DNA of 42,622 nucleotides from a virus, in the IMG/VR virus record IMGVR_UViG_3300020201_000043, positions 1 through 42,622 of that record. One strand, written 5' to 3'. The stretch's first letter is position 1, and every line of letters begins with the position of its first letter. Positions 15,872-24,011 of the stretch are shown here, piece by piece. Below the pieces are notes generated by a model, which saw only the letters and a list, made by a program, of their open reading frames with translations, ran no database searches and had not been told where the DNA came from. The position numbers were made by a program, and so were the translations under genes.

Positions 15872-17394
15872 CTCCCAGACATCACAAACTCTGGTGGCAA
15901 TCTTCCTATGACAGGGGCTTAGATATTCTTCTTAAAATGTGGCCTGAAATAAAAGCTAAGTTCCCCGATGCAGAACTACATTGTGCTTATGGGTGGAAGG
16001 TCTTTGACGCGATCTGTGCTGGTAACCCCGAGAGGATGAAATGGAAAGAGTCAGTTATCGAGATGATGAAGCAAGATGGTGTATTTGAACATGGAAGGAT
16101 AGGGAAGAAAGAACTTAAAGAGTTAAGACAACAAATGGGAATACTTGCTTATCCTACCTACTTTACCGAAATTTTCATGATTGGTGCGATAGAATCCCAA
16201 ACAGATGGAGTTGTACCTGTAACTATGGCTCTAGCCGCCTTAAAAGAGACTGTGGGAGCTGGAGTATTAGTTGAGGGGAATATCGACGATAGGGAAACAA
16301 AAGAGAGCTACTTAAAGGAGCTGTTAGCCTTAATGGGTGATGAGGATAGGTGGAGTGAGGAGCAGGCTAAAGGAATAGAGTTTGCCAAAGTATACGACTG
16401 GTCAAAGATAGCTACAGACTGGACAGGACAGTTCGAGAAACCTAATGAGGATATTAAGGTCTCCATAGTCACCCCAACCATTAGGAAAGGCTTCTGGAAC
16501 ATCATGGCTAACAACATAGCCACTCAGACATACAAGAACGTGGAGTGGTTAATCATTGATGACTATGAACAAAACAGGGAAGCCCTAGCCAAAGAGTACG
16601 CCAATCAATATAAACTGGACATTAAATACTTAAGAGGTAAATCCAGAAAAGTTAAAAGGACATATGGACTAGTTAACGCCAACAACACAGGGCTGATTCA
16701 CTCTAAAGGCCAGTTAATCGTCATCCTTCAGGATTTTGTGTTAATGCCCAAGGATGGAGTGGAGCAGCTGGTAGTCCTGCACAAGATGCACCCTAATGCC
16801 CTACTGGCCCCTTGTGACATCTACAGAGCCCCGAAAATTAAACCTGATATAGAAAGCGAGGACTGGTTCCATGGAGAACTGGATGTAGAGGGTGAGTTCA
16901 TCCGTGCCAATGTCAGAAATAAGAATGAAGGTATCAGGAATAGTGACTCACCTTTTGAGTTTGAGCAAAACTACGGAGCAGTCCCCAGAGCTATAGCCCA
17001 AGACCTAGGAGGCTGGATAGAAGCATTTGATGAAGGACTAGGCTTTGATAACACTGAATTTTGTTTTAGAGCTTTGAGGGCGGGATACGAATTAATTGTT
17101 GATGATACTAATATTGCTACGTGCATTGATCATTGGAAAGCTCTCGAAGGTACACCACAACATGGGTTAGGTAGGGAGAGAAAATTAAATGATCCTAGAT
17201 ATATCTGGGTAATGCAAATGATTGAGGATGGGAAATTACCTATTAGGATTACCCAGGATATTAATGACCGAATAGAGCTTTTGTATGAAATGCCAGAAGT
17301 AATACCAACCGCAGACGCAGTTAAATGGATACGCTCAACTATGGATAAGATTGCTTTTGAATGGCTGGAGAGATATCAAAAGGGGTTTGTATGA
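15778..17394 (+). CDS. Glycosyltransferase: C-terminal GT-B half plus a second GT2 domain
   Basis: A 538-aa frame. The first ~40 residues are out-of-frame translation of the HNH remnant. From about residue 34 the GT-B domain resumes (HHKLWWQSSYDRGLDILL, then MGILAYPTYFTEIFMIGAIE with the E-x7-E-like region). From about 225 a GT2 domain follows (VSIVTPTIRKGFWNIM, VEWLIIDDYE, LIVILQDFVLMPKDG, then FEQNYGAVPRAIAQDLGGWIE and GFDNTEFCFRALRAGYEL). The frame is the same as the upstream ORF, so one ancestral multi-domain transferase of about 1100 residues is likely. Whether ATG 15778 is used is unclear; AGGA lies close by. It overlaps the epimerase start. Confidence 0.75.
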   Translation: MAKKKQLSTRISNTVSQLQHEQGDLRNLPSQTPRHHKLWWQSSYDRGLDILLKMWPEIKAKFPDAELHCAYGWKVFDAICAGNPERMKWKESVIEMMKQDGVFEHGRIGKKELKELRQQMGILAYPTYFTEIFMIGAIESQTDGVVPVTMALAALKETVGAGVLVEGNIDDRETKESYLKELLALMGDEDRWSEEQAKGIEFAKVYDWSKIATDWTGQFEKPNEDIKVSIVTPTIRKGFWNIMANNIATQTYKNVEWLIIDDYEQNREALAKEYANQYKLDIKYLRGKSRKVKRTYGLVNANNTGLIHSKGQLIVILQDFVLMPKDGVEQLVVLHKMHPNALLAPCDIYRAPKIKPDIESEDWFHGELDVEGEFIRANVRNKNEGIRNSDSPFEFEQNYGAVPRAIAQDLGGWIEAFDEGLGFDNTEFCFRALRAGYELIVDDTNIATCIDHWKALEGTPQHGLGRERKLNDPRYIWVMQMIEDGKLPIRITQDINDRIELLYEMPEVIPTADAVKWIRSTMDKIAFEWLERYQKGFV

Positions 17395-18305
17395 TCATTC
17401 TCGTTACTGGAGCTACCGGTTTATTAGGAACCAATTTAGTTTTAAGGTTGAGAAAAGAAGGCCATGACGTCTACACCATGTCCAGAAGAGAAGGTTTTGA
17501 CTTAGCGGATACGATATATACTGACCACTTCGTAGATCAGGTTCAACCGGAGGTCGTCTATCACTTAGCAGCGAATGCAGCCGAATCAAGGGGGGAGATA
17601 TCACCTATCGACATGACCCAAAGGAATATAGGTATATTTGTCAGTGTCTTAAGAGCTGCTATCAATGCCAAAGTAAAAAAGTTCATCTACACCTCTAGCG
17701 CCGCTGTCTATGGAGAGGCTACTATCCCTTATAAAGAAGATGGTGAAACAGTGCCTGAAGATGTCTATGGAGTAAACAAATTAGCCTGTGAGCAAATACT
17801 TAAGATAATGGCAAAGGTGTACAATATGGAGTATATTATTTTTAGACCACACAACCTGTATGGTCCTCATCAGAATATGAATGATCCTTATCGCAATGTA
17901 GTCGCATTGTTCATGAGACGCCTAATTGAAGGTGAGCCTTATAAACTCTACGGTGAGGGCAAAATGAGAAGGGCCTTCTCCTATATTGATGATGTTGTTG
18001 ATGTCATGGTGGACTCCCTAGATAAATTCCCCAACCAGACAATTAATGTTGGGTCAGATAAAGATATTTCTATTAGAGAGTTGTCAGACACTCTCCAGAG
18101 AGTCACAGGAATTAAAGCATCTATTGAAATGGCAGACGCACGAAAACAGGAGATATCAATGTTTTTGGCAGACCACACACGTCAGAATTCGCTAACTACT
18201 TATAAAGAAACCCCCATTGAAGAAGGATTACTTAAGACTTGGGAGTGGGCTAAAAAAAAAGGAATCGAGGAACTGGAGGAACAGGAGAATGAGATACAAT
18301 TATGA
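17391..18305 (+). CDS. NAD-dependent nucleotide-sugar epimerase/dehydratase (extended SDR)
   Basis: A 304-aa protein starting at ATG 17391 in an ATGA overlap. The Rossmann motif TGATGLLG is at residues 6-13, VVYHLAANAA near 60, the catalytic Ser region KKFIYTSSAAVYGE near 105 and YGVNK near 130 (Tyr-x3-Lys). RPHNLYGPHQNMNDPY and RRAFSYIDDVVDVM are typical of GalE/RfbB-like enzymes. It would convert a nucleotide sugar (4-epimerisation or 4,6-dehydration; the substrate is not readable). It probably feeds the 3-dehydrase encoded next and the glycosyltransferases around it, in the cytoplasm. Confidence 0.88.
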   Translation: MIILVTGATGLLGTNLVLRLRKEGHDVYTMSRREGFDLADTIYTDHFVDQVQPEVVYHLAANAAESRGEISPIDMTQRNIGIFVSVLRAAINAKVKKFIYTSSAAVYGEATIPYKEDGETVPEDVYGVNKLACEQILKIMAKVYNMEYIIFRPHNLYGPHQNMNDPYRNVVALFMRRLIEGEPYKLYGEGKMRRAFSYIDDVVDVMVDSLDKFPNQTINVGSDKDISIRELSDTLQRVTGIKASIEMADARKQEISMFLADHTRQNSLTTYKETPIEEGLLKTWEWAKKKGIEELEEQENEIQL

Positions 18306-19456
18306 ACCCATTTAACAAACGATTAGCCTATGGAGGAGCTTATACAGATAAGGCCGATTTTGATGCCATACAGGGCGTTCTAGACCGTAACTGGTGGACG
18401 ATTGATAAAGAAGGTAAAACACTCGAACAAGAGCTAGCTGCGTTCACAGGGAAGACTCACGCTACTCTGGCTAACTCAGGCTCCTCAGCTCTAATGATTG
18501 CTTACGCCTCACTAAGTCTGCCTGAAGGGTCAGAGATTATTACCGGTGCAGTTCATTTCCCTACAACTATTGCCTCCCTCTACTACAACCGGTTAACTCC
18601 GGTATTTATTGATAATGAGGCAGAAACATTAGGGTTGAATCCTGAATTGATAGAGCAGGCAATCAGTGAGAAGTCTAAAGCCATTATCGTTGTCGCTATC
18701 GCTGGAAGCGTGCCTAATCTTGACGAAATACTGGCAGTAGCTAAGAAGCATGGCCTAATCACCATTCTCGATAATTGCGATGGCTTTGGGAGCACGTACA
18801 AAGGCAGGTTACTTGAATCATACTTTGATATTGCTGTAACTTCATTCCACGCAGCTCACATTCTTTGCATGGGTGAGGGTGGTGCGGTATTCACTAGCAA
18901 TCCTGAGTATGGAAACAAAGCAGCCTCGTTAAGAGAATGGGGTAGGCTGGGTGGTTATGATGGTATCAATGACAAAAAGAAGCTTGAAGGTATCCCTGAG
19001 GATTATCCGGCACGGTATCTATTCCAGTACATGGGGTTCAATGTTAAACCTCTAGAACTTCAATGTGCGATGGGGAGAACTCAACTTAAGAAGCTACCAA
19101 TCATTAAGGAAAAAAGAATGCGGAACTTCCACAGACTCTACGAGGGGTTAAAAGATCTACCTCAGATTGCACTCCTTAAATACAATGCTGATGCTAGTTG
19201 GTTTGGATTCCCCATGTTTGCACAGGATAGGGGCAATCTGAGGGACTTCCTCGAAGGAAGAGACATTGAAACACGAACCATCTTCGGAGGGAACATAACC
19301 AAACAGCCGGGATTTAGAGGGTTTGGTCGAATAGCTACTGAGTTACCAGTTGCAGATAAAGTTATGGAACTGGGCATGTTCGTGGGGGTCCATCCTGATT
19401 TAACTGATGAAATGATTGATTATATTATTTCTTCAATAAAGGAGTTTTATGGTTGA
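18302..19456 (+). CDS. DegT/DnrJ-fold sugar 3-dehydrase, Lys-to-His active site (ColD-like)
   Basis: A 384-aa PLP-fold enzyme of the aspartate aminotransferase superfamily. The segment SFHAAHILCMGEGGAV has His186 where DegT aminotransferases have the PLP-binding Lys. That replacement is the signature of ColD and RfbH/E1-type 3-dehydrases, which remove the C3 hydroxyl of 4-keto-6-deoxy sugars. DNCDGFGSTYKGR near 157 holds the PLP-binding Asp. The cysteine cluster of E1 is missing in the matching stretch (REWGRLGGYDGIND), which points to the ColD mechanism. It starts in an ATGA overlap with the epimerase, so the two likely act in sequence to make a 3-deoxy sugar. Confidence 0.82.
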   Translation: MNPFNKRLAYGGAYTDKADFDAIQGVLDRNWWTIDKEGKTLEQELAAFTGKTHATLANSGSSALMIAYASLSLPEGSEIITGAVHFPTTIASLYYNRLTPVFIDNEAETLGLNPELIEQAISEKSKAIIVVAIAGSVPNLDEILAVAKKHGLITILDNCDGFGSTYKGRLLESYFDIAVTSFHAAHILCMGEGGAVFTSNPEYGNKAASLREWGRLGGYDGINDKKKLEGIPEDYPARYLFQYMGFNVKPLELQCAMGRTQLKKLPIIKEKRMRNFHRLYEGLKDLPQIALLKYNADASWFGFPMFAQDRGNLRDFLEGRDIETRTIFGGNITKQPGFRGFGRIATELPVADKVMELGMFVGVHPDLTDEMIDYIISSIKEFYG

Positions 19457-19601
19457 ACTAGGACTGCTTATATTTTTAATTTGGCTTTCATTATCATTCA
19501 ACCTTTGGATTGTTTACAAAACAGTTAGAAAAGGTAATAAAGATCAACAAGAGATAAAAACAAGACTCCACTGGGTGAAGTGGAGACAACTTAAAGAATG
19601 A
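19449..19601 (+). CDS. Small single-pass membrane protein
   Basis: A 50-aa protein. One strongly hydrophobic helix at residues 5-23 (GLLIFLIWLSLSFNLWIVY) is followed by a basic tail (KTVRKGNKDQQEIKTR). It overlaps the end of the dehydrase gene by eight bases and the next start by four (ATGA), so coupled translation is likely. Function unknown; perhaps it anchors the glycosylation enzymes. Confidence 0.65.
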   Translation: MVELGLLIFLIWLSLSFNLWIVYKTVRKGNKDQQEIKTRLHWVKWRQLKE

Positions 19602-20287
19602 TTGTTTATTATCGCTTGTGCAGCATCCCCAGCACTAACCCATCCCCAATCCTACAGGATGATAAGTTTGAACTAAACAAGCTTTGCCTTAAATCTTTTG
19701 TTAGGGCTTTTAAAGACGTTAACCCCGAAGTAGTGTTTCTTGCTGATTTCTGCGGGGAGAGGGAGGCTGAAATGGTAAAGCAGGTAGTACCGTTTAAGCA
19801 CTCCTTCGTCCCCACCGCTATAGGTATTAATGAAACTTGTTTAATGCAATACGAGATGGCTTTGAAACAAATAGAGCATGAGGAGATTTTGTTTCTGGAA
19901 TGTGACTATCTCTGGAACCCCGCTGTAGAGGTTCAGAAGTTAGTTGATGCTATTAAAGAATTAGGCCTTGTTTCCCCTTACGACCACCCCAATTTTTACA
20001 AGGACAGATCCCTTCATTCTAATAAATGCCAGATTGAGTTGGTATCAAACTATCACTTTCGATCTACAGAACGTAATACCATGACTTTTGGGCTTCGTAA
20101 GGCTATTTTACAGGACAATATTGATTTATTTAATGAGTTTGGTTACCTGGATGGTCAAGTGTGGTATGACTTACTGGAAAGAGGATATCCACTTTGGACT
20201 CCAATAAAAACAATGGCAACCCATATGGTTGTAGACAATCTGTCCCCATCAATAGACTGGGAGGCCCAATGGAAAACCCTCTTGTAA
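19598..20287 (+). CDS. Glycosyltransferase-like protein
   Basis: A 229-aa protein. It begins MIVYYRLCSIPSTNPSPIL and contains PEVVFLADFC and EEILFLECDYLWNP, a nucleotide-sugar-transferase-like strand with an acidic D-x-D-like site near residue 110, then MTFGLRKAILQDNIDLF. Similar proteins in phages and bacteria sit beside GT2 enzymes. It overlaps both neighbours. It is a probable GT-A fold protein acting on the same surface sugar; the exact family was not identified. Confidence 0.55.
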   Translation: MIVYYRLCSIPSTNPSPILQDDKFELNKLCLKSFVRAFKDVNPEVVFLADFCGEREAEMVKQVVPFKHSFVPTAIGINETCLMQYEMALKQIEHEEILFLECDYLWNPAVEVQKLVDAIKELGLVSPYDHPNFYKDRSLHSNKCQIELVSNYHFRSTERNTMTFGLRKAILQDNIDLFNEFGYLDGQVWYDLLERGYPLWTPIKTMATHMVVDNLSPSIDWEAQWKTLL

Positions 20288-20982
20288 ATCCACCAACATA
20301 TTCAGTAATAGTGCTGATGTATCACCGGACTAAAGAGTTGGTTGATATGGCTCGTGACTGCATAGCCTCTGTTAGAAATTCTATAGGTGAAGATACAGAG
20401 CTGATTATTGTAGATAACGGATCCACTGAAGTATATGACTGGCAGAAAGAGTGCGATACCTATATCAGGCTTAAAACTAACATGGGGTGTGCAGAAGGAT
20501 GGAATACCGGTTTACGAGCCGCAAGGGGTGAATACATGGCAATTCTGGGCGATGACACCATAGTTCATAAGGGATTCCTGGAAGGGTTAAAAAAAGCCAT
20601 GGATATGCCTGACTGCGGGGTAGCAAACATCCATGTCCAGAACCTCCCTGCGGGGGCGGGTGTTGTTGAATGCTACAAATGGTTTTCAGGAGCTTGTTTT
20701 ATGCTTACCCGCAACACAATTAATAAGGTAGGATACTTCTCTCACGACTACTGGCCTGTTAACTTCGAGGATACGGACTATTGGATCAGGACGTATAAAG
20801 CAGGGTTAAAGCTCTACAGAAACTACGGAGTCAGTATCCAACATAAGGAAGGGCAAACCACTCATTCTCCCGATTTGTCAATGCATTTTGACAGACTTAA
20901 AATCATCTTTATGAGAAACCACGGCTTCGACCCACTCCCCATCTTCTATGGTGATGCGCCTATTGAATCAGTTTTGAAATAG
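20269..20982 (+). CDS. GT2 family glycosyltransferase (rhamnosyltransferase-like)
   Basis: A 237-aa protein starting at ATG 20269 behind GGGAGG; an in-frame start at 20194 lies deep inside the previous gene. Family motifs in order: YSVIVLMYHRTKELV, ELIIVDNGSTE, LKTNMGCAEGWNTGLRAARG, YMAILGDDTIV (D-D-T metal site), WFSGACFMLTR, VNFEDTDYWIRTYKAG (E-D base) and VSIQHKEGQTT. These match N-acetylglucosaminyl/rhamnosyl GT2 enzymes of O-antigen clusters. It closes the sugar cluster before the tail genes. Confidence 0.85.
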   Translation: MENPLVNPPTYSVIVLMYHRTKELVDMARDCIASVRNSIGEDTELIIVDNGSTEVYDWQKECDTYIRLKTNMGCAEGWNTGLRAARGEYMAILGDDTIVHKGFLEGLKKAMDMPDCGVANIHVQNLPAGAGVVECYKWFSGACFMLTRNTINKVGYFSHDYWPVNFEDTDYWIRTYKAGLKLYRNYGVSIQHKEGQTTHSPDLSMHFDRLKIIFMRNHGFDPLPIFYGDAPIESVLK

Positions 20983-20985
20983 TTC

Positions 20986-21022
20986 TTGATAACCTCCACT
21001 CCCTCACATTTATTATCTCTTT
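20986..21022 (+). promoter_or_regulatory. Leaderless-type late promoter, copy 5
   Basis: TTGATAACCTCC at 20986 lies four bases after the preceding stop. TATTAT is at 21011-21016, then CTCTTT, then ATG at 21023. Spacing is again exactly 37, with no Shine-Dalgarno site. Confidence 0.78.
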
Positions 21023-21550
21023 ATGACTGAAGATGCAAACAAAATACTGCGTAAGATAGCCGATGGGGGCAGTGTTGATGGTGGAACATTCACAGCAGGT
21101 ACAACAGGAGGGACAGTACTTCAGGGAGTATATCAGGCTACCCCGACTTCGGTAGCTGACGGCAAAGCCGGAGCTGTCGGAATGACTGCTAACAGGGCTT
21201 TAAAAATTAGTCAAGATACTTTAGTTTCAGGTGAGGACTTAACCAATAATAGGCTAATGGTCAGACCTACCTACTCTTACTCAGCTGTGGCAGTAGCTGA
21301 TGTACAAGTCAAAGCTAGTGCGGGCTACCTACATACAGTCACAATCTCCTGCAATGATGCTGCACCTACCGCTGGATCTATCATCATCTTTGACAACACC
21401 GCAGAGTCGGGCACACAGGTCTTTAATCACACCTTTACAACTACACCATTTATGCCATTTACGGTTATACTTGACTACACAATGGCTACAGGGATATATG
21501 TCGGATTCACGACTACAGCAGACGTCAACGTTTCTTGTGCATTTTTATAA
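21023..21550 (+). CDS. Virion decoration or fibre protein
   Basis: A 175-aa protein. Gly/Thr-rich N-terminal part (GGSVDGGTFTAGTTGGTVL), then a beta-rich C-terminal domain with alternating hydrophobic residues (LHTVTISCNDAAPTAGSI, FNHTFTTTPFMPFTVILDY). Such compact beta domains occur in phage head-decoration and fibre proteins. It is driven by its own late promoter and lies upstream of the LamG protein. Assigned by composition and location only. Confidence 0.5.
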   Translation: MTEDANKILRKIADGGSVDGGTFTAGTTGGTVLQGVYQATPTSVADGKAGAVGMTANRALKISQDTLVSGEDLTNNRLMVRPTYSYSAVAVADVQVKASAGYLHTVTISCNDAAPTAGSIIIFDNTAESGTQVFNHTFTTTPFMPFTVILDYTMATGIYVGFTTTADVNVSCAFL

Positions 21551-21553
21551 ACT

Positions 21554-21883
21554 ATGAAATATAAAGTAACAAACATAACTAAATCAGGGTCAGGCATGGG
21601 AGTTGCCGAACTTACTGTGACCTTAGATGATGGCTCTACATACAACAAGAGAATGATGGTTGAGCTAACTTCTGAAGAGACAGTTCATGCCGATATTCAA
21701 CAGTGGTTAGCAGATTACCTTCAAGTTAAAGCCGAAGAGCTTACTTTTAACCCTGCTGGAATGTCTGGCCTGACTACAGTTATCGAACCTGGGGACTTAC
21801 CTAAAACAAGTAAAGATCAAGTTAGAGAAGAGGAAGCCAGAAAAGCAGCAGAACTAATGAATTCAAAGTCGGAGACTCCATAG
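21554..21883 (+). CDS. Small phage structural-region protein
   Basis: A 109-aa protein. Residues 1-45 look like a small beta sheet (MKYKVTNITKSGSGMGVAEL, TVTLDDGSTYNKRMMVEL); the rest is helical and charged. It starts three bases after the previous stop with no clear ribosome site, so it may depend on coupling. Downstream, GGAGAC/GTCTCC and TCTCC/GGAGA can form alternative short hairpins around the next ribosome site. Function unknown. Confidence 0.6.
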   Translation: MKYKVTNITKSGSGMGVAELTVTLDDGSTYNKRMMVELTSEETVHADIQQWLADYLQVKAEELTFNPAGMSGLTTVIEPGDLPKTSKDQVREEEARKAAELMNSKSETP

Positions 21884-21912
21884 TGTCTCCTACGGAAGGA
21901 GATTACTAATAT

Positions 21913-23292
21913 ATGCCACGAAGTACAGCAACTCAAAGACAAGTAGCTAGAGATTTTGGGACGTGTTTGAATTTTAATGGGACGAGCGGTCATGTGACAG
22001 CTGCTTCAATCACAGGTCTCACGGCAGCAACATTTACAGTTAGTGTGTGGGTAAATATGCGATCCTTCGGTGGATCTGATTTTCTGTCAAACATTGTCAG
22101 TAAGGAAACAGGAAACTCTGGCTATGTCCTTAGAGTAGGAACACGCACTGTAAATTTTGCTGTTGGTAATGGGGGTTCCTTTGCAGCAGCAAAAGATCCA
22201 AGTCCATCAATGCAAGTAGGTAGATGGTATTTTCTTACTGGGACATATGATGGAACTAATATAAAAGTCTATCTTGACGGTGTATTGAAAGCTACAGCTG
22301 CGTTAGGCTCGTATTCAGGAGGAGCAGGGAGCTTTGCAGTAGGTCAAACGATAGGATTAGGTCGATTTGCCAATGGGCTTATTGATGATGTCAGATATTA
22401 TGATACTGCTCTAACAGTAGGCGATATCTTGAGTCTCTATACAGGACAATATTCTTCAGTTACAAACCTAAAACTTCACTACAAATTTGATGAAGGCTCA
22501 GGGACAGCGGCAGTTGACTCCTCAGGAACTCAAGCTGACGGCACCATCACAGACGCCACCTACTCCACAGACGTAGTTATGAAACCTAGGACTACAGCAG
22601 GACAAAGACAAACAGTTAGAGATTTTGGGACGTGTTTGAATTTTGCGGGGGGTGTAGCCACTGACCGGGTGCAGTTTTCGGACTCTAACTCGCTCGATTT
22701 AACCACAAACCTTACTATAAGTTGTTGGATAAAGCCACTAAGTTTTGGCACCAGTAATGCAGGAAGATTATTAAATAAACAGGGGGGAGGGTTTGGTTAT
22801 GATTTTCTTTATGACGGAACTAATAAAACCCTTAGAGCTTTTTTTAACAACACATTATATCCTTCAAGTCAGGCTGCTACGATTACATTGGGTCAGTGGC
22901 AGCATGTGGCTATGACATTCGATAGCACTGCCGGGTCAAACCAGATCAAGTTTTATGTGAATGGACTTGCAGCAGGAACGGCAACTCGACCAACAGCAAT
23001 TACAGCTAACACGGCTGTTCTAGCAATTGGAAATAACGAGTCAAGCAATCGAAGCTTTGACGGTAAGATGGATGAATTTAAAATATACAATAGTACACTG
23101 ACTTCTGGGGAAATTTCAAATGAGTACTACGGTATAAATCAATCTACTTCTGGTTTAGTCCTCTATACAAAATTTAATGAAGGCTCAGGGACTTCTGCTA
23201 TAGATAGTTCTGTTACTCAAGCTGACGGCACCATCACAGACGCCACCTACTCCACAGACGTAGTTATGAAACCTAGGACTACCGTAGTATGA
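21913..23292 (+). CDS. Virion protein with two LamG/concanavalin-like domains
   Basis: A 459-aa protein made of two similar halves (about residues 1-225 and 226-459). Each has the jelly-roll pattern of LamG-type domains: TFTVSVWVNMRSFG / LTISCWIKPLSFG, RWYFLTGTYDGTNIKVYLDG / QWQHVAMTFDSTAGSN, and IDDVRYYDTALTVGDI / MDEFKIYNSTLTSGEI. Each half ends in GSG-T-A-x-D-S-S-x-TQADGTITDA. A 68-base segment is identical at 22528-22595 and 23215-23282. It probably binds host surface glycans as a tail or head appendage. GGAGAT precedes the start. Confidence 0.82.
   Translation: MPRSTATQRQVARDFGTCLNFNGTSGHVTAASITGLTAATFTVSVWVNMRSFGGSDFLSNIVSKETGNSGYVLRVGTRTVNFAVGNGGSFAAAKDPSPSMQVGRWYFLTGTYDGTNIKVYLDGVLKATAALGSYSGGAGSFAVGQTIGLGRFANGLIDDVRYYDTALTVGDILSLYTGQYSSVTNLKLHYKFDEGSGTAAVDSSGTQADGTITDATYSTDVVMKPRTTAGQRQTVRDFGTCLNFAGGVATDRVQFSDSNSLDLTTNLTISCWIKPLSFGTSNAGRLLNKQGGGFGYDFLYDGTNKTLRAFFNNTLYPSSQAATITLGQWQHVAMTFDSTAGSNQIKFYVNGLAAGTATRPTAITANTAVLAIGNNESSNRSFDGKMDEFKIYNSTLTSGEISNEYYGINQSTSGLVLYTKFNEGSGTSAIDSSVTQADGTITDATYSTDVVMKPRTTVV
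22528..22595 (+). repeat. 68-bp exact repeat at LamG domain ends (first copy)
   Basis: Identical to 23215-23282 and encodes the end of each LamG half plus the start of the next linker. The segment beginning AGAGATTTTGGGACGTGT is likewise repeated at 21951 and 22618. This marks an internal duplication homogenised by recombination. Confidence 0.9.
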
Positions 23293-23326
23293 TCAGGACG
23301 TTAGCATAAGAACAAGACTTGTTTAC

Positions 23327-23363
23327 TTGATAACCTCCCGCATTTAGTCCTTAAAGTTCTCCT
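23327..23363 (+). promoter_or_regulatory. Leaderless-type late promoter, copy 6
   Basis: TTGATAACCTCC at 23327. TAAAGT is at 23352-23357, then TCTCCT, then ATG at 23364. The spacing is 37 bases. The preceding 34 bases are non-coding. Confidence 0.72.
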
Positions 23364-24008
23364 ATGCGCACTCTTCAGGACATCTTAATTGACATAAATG
23401 CTTATCTGGATAAGGAGGCTACCATACCAACAGGAACAGATTTGATATTAAGAGCCAACTTTGCAAACCAAGCTGTCTGGGATGCCTCAGCTATCGGTCA
23501 ATTTTCAGAACTTCATACCATCTACAATGTTGCCCCTTCTGCAAATGCTTCTGTCCCTTTACCTACCAATTTTAAGGAATTCATGCTGGCCCCCAGACAG
23601 CTCCTGAGTGACGGCTCATGGTCGGATCCGTATGAGGAGATTAAACCCCTCGAAAGATTTGGGAAGGCCACAACAGATAAATATTTATACCTCATGGGAA
23701 ACCCAGCTCAAGGATATACAGCGGTTTTTAATGGGCTAACTGCTGGAGCGACACTCTCAATGGATATCCAGAGATATCCCTCAGGGCTACTTACATTAAC
23801 CGATGTTTGCGAATTATCTGACCCACTGTATGTGGTTACTGCTGTAGAATCATATGTGCTGGAGTCTCGTCAGGATGATAGGTTTCCCATTAAAAGAGCA
23901 GAGAGCAATAATAAGCTGCAAAACCTCCTAGGAAGGGAGATGAAAACCCCCGGGGGGGGTATTAATACGACAAGAAGGCAAGGTACGGCTGCGTACTCGA
24001 TAGGATAA
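23364..24008 (+). CDS. Head-tail adaptor (connector) protein
   Basis: A 214-aa protein of the kind found between capsid and nozzle genes in podoviruses: MRTLQDILIDINAYLDKEA at the start, LILRANFANQAVWDASAIGQ, then APRQLLSDGSWSDPYEEIKP, LTDVCELSDPLYVVTAVESY and a disordered Gly-rich tail. It resembles adaptors that form a ring below the portal. It is followed three bases later by the nozzle-like gene, a conserved pairing. Identified by order and general pattern. Confidence 0.65.
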   Translation: MRTLQDILIDINAYLDKEATIPTGTDLILRANFANQAVWDASAIGQFSELHTIYNVAPSANASVPLPTNFKEFMLAPRQLLSDGSWSDPYEEIKPLERFGKATTDKYLYLMGNPAQGYTAVFNGLTAGATLSMDIQRYPSGLLTLTDVCELSDPLYVVTAVESYVLESRQDDRFPIKRAESNNKLQNLLGREMKTPGGGINTTRRQGTAAYSIG

Positions 24009-24011
24009 ACA

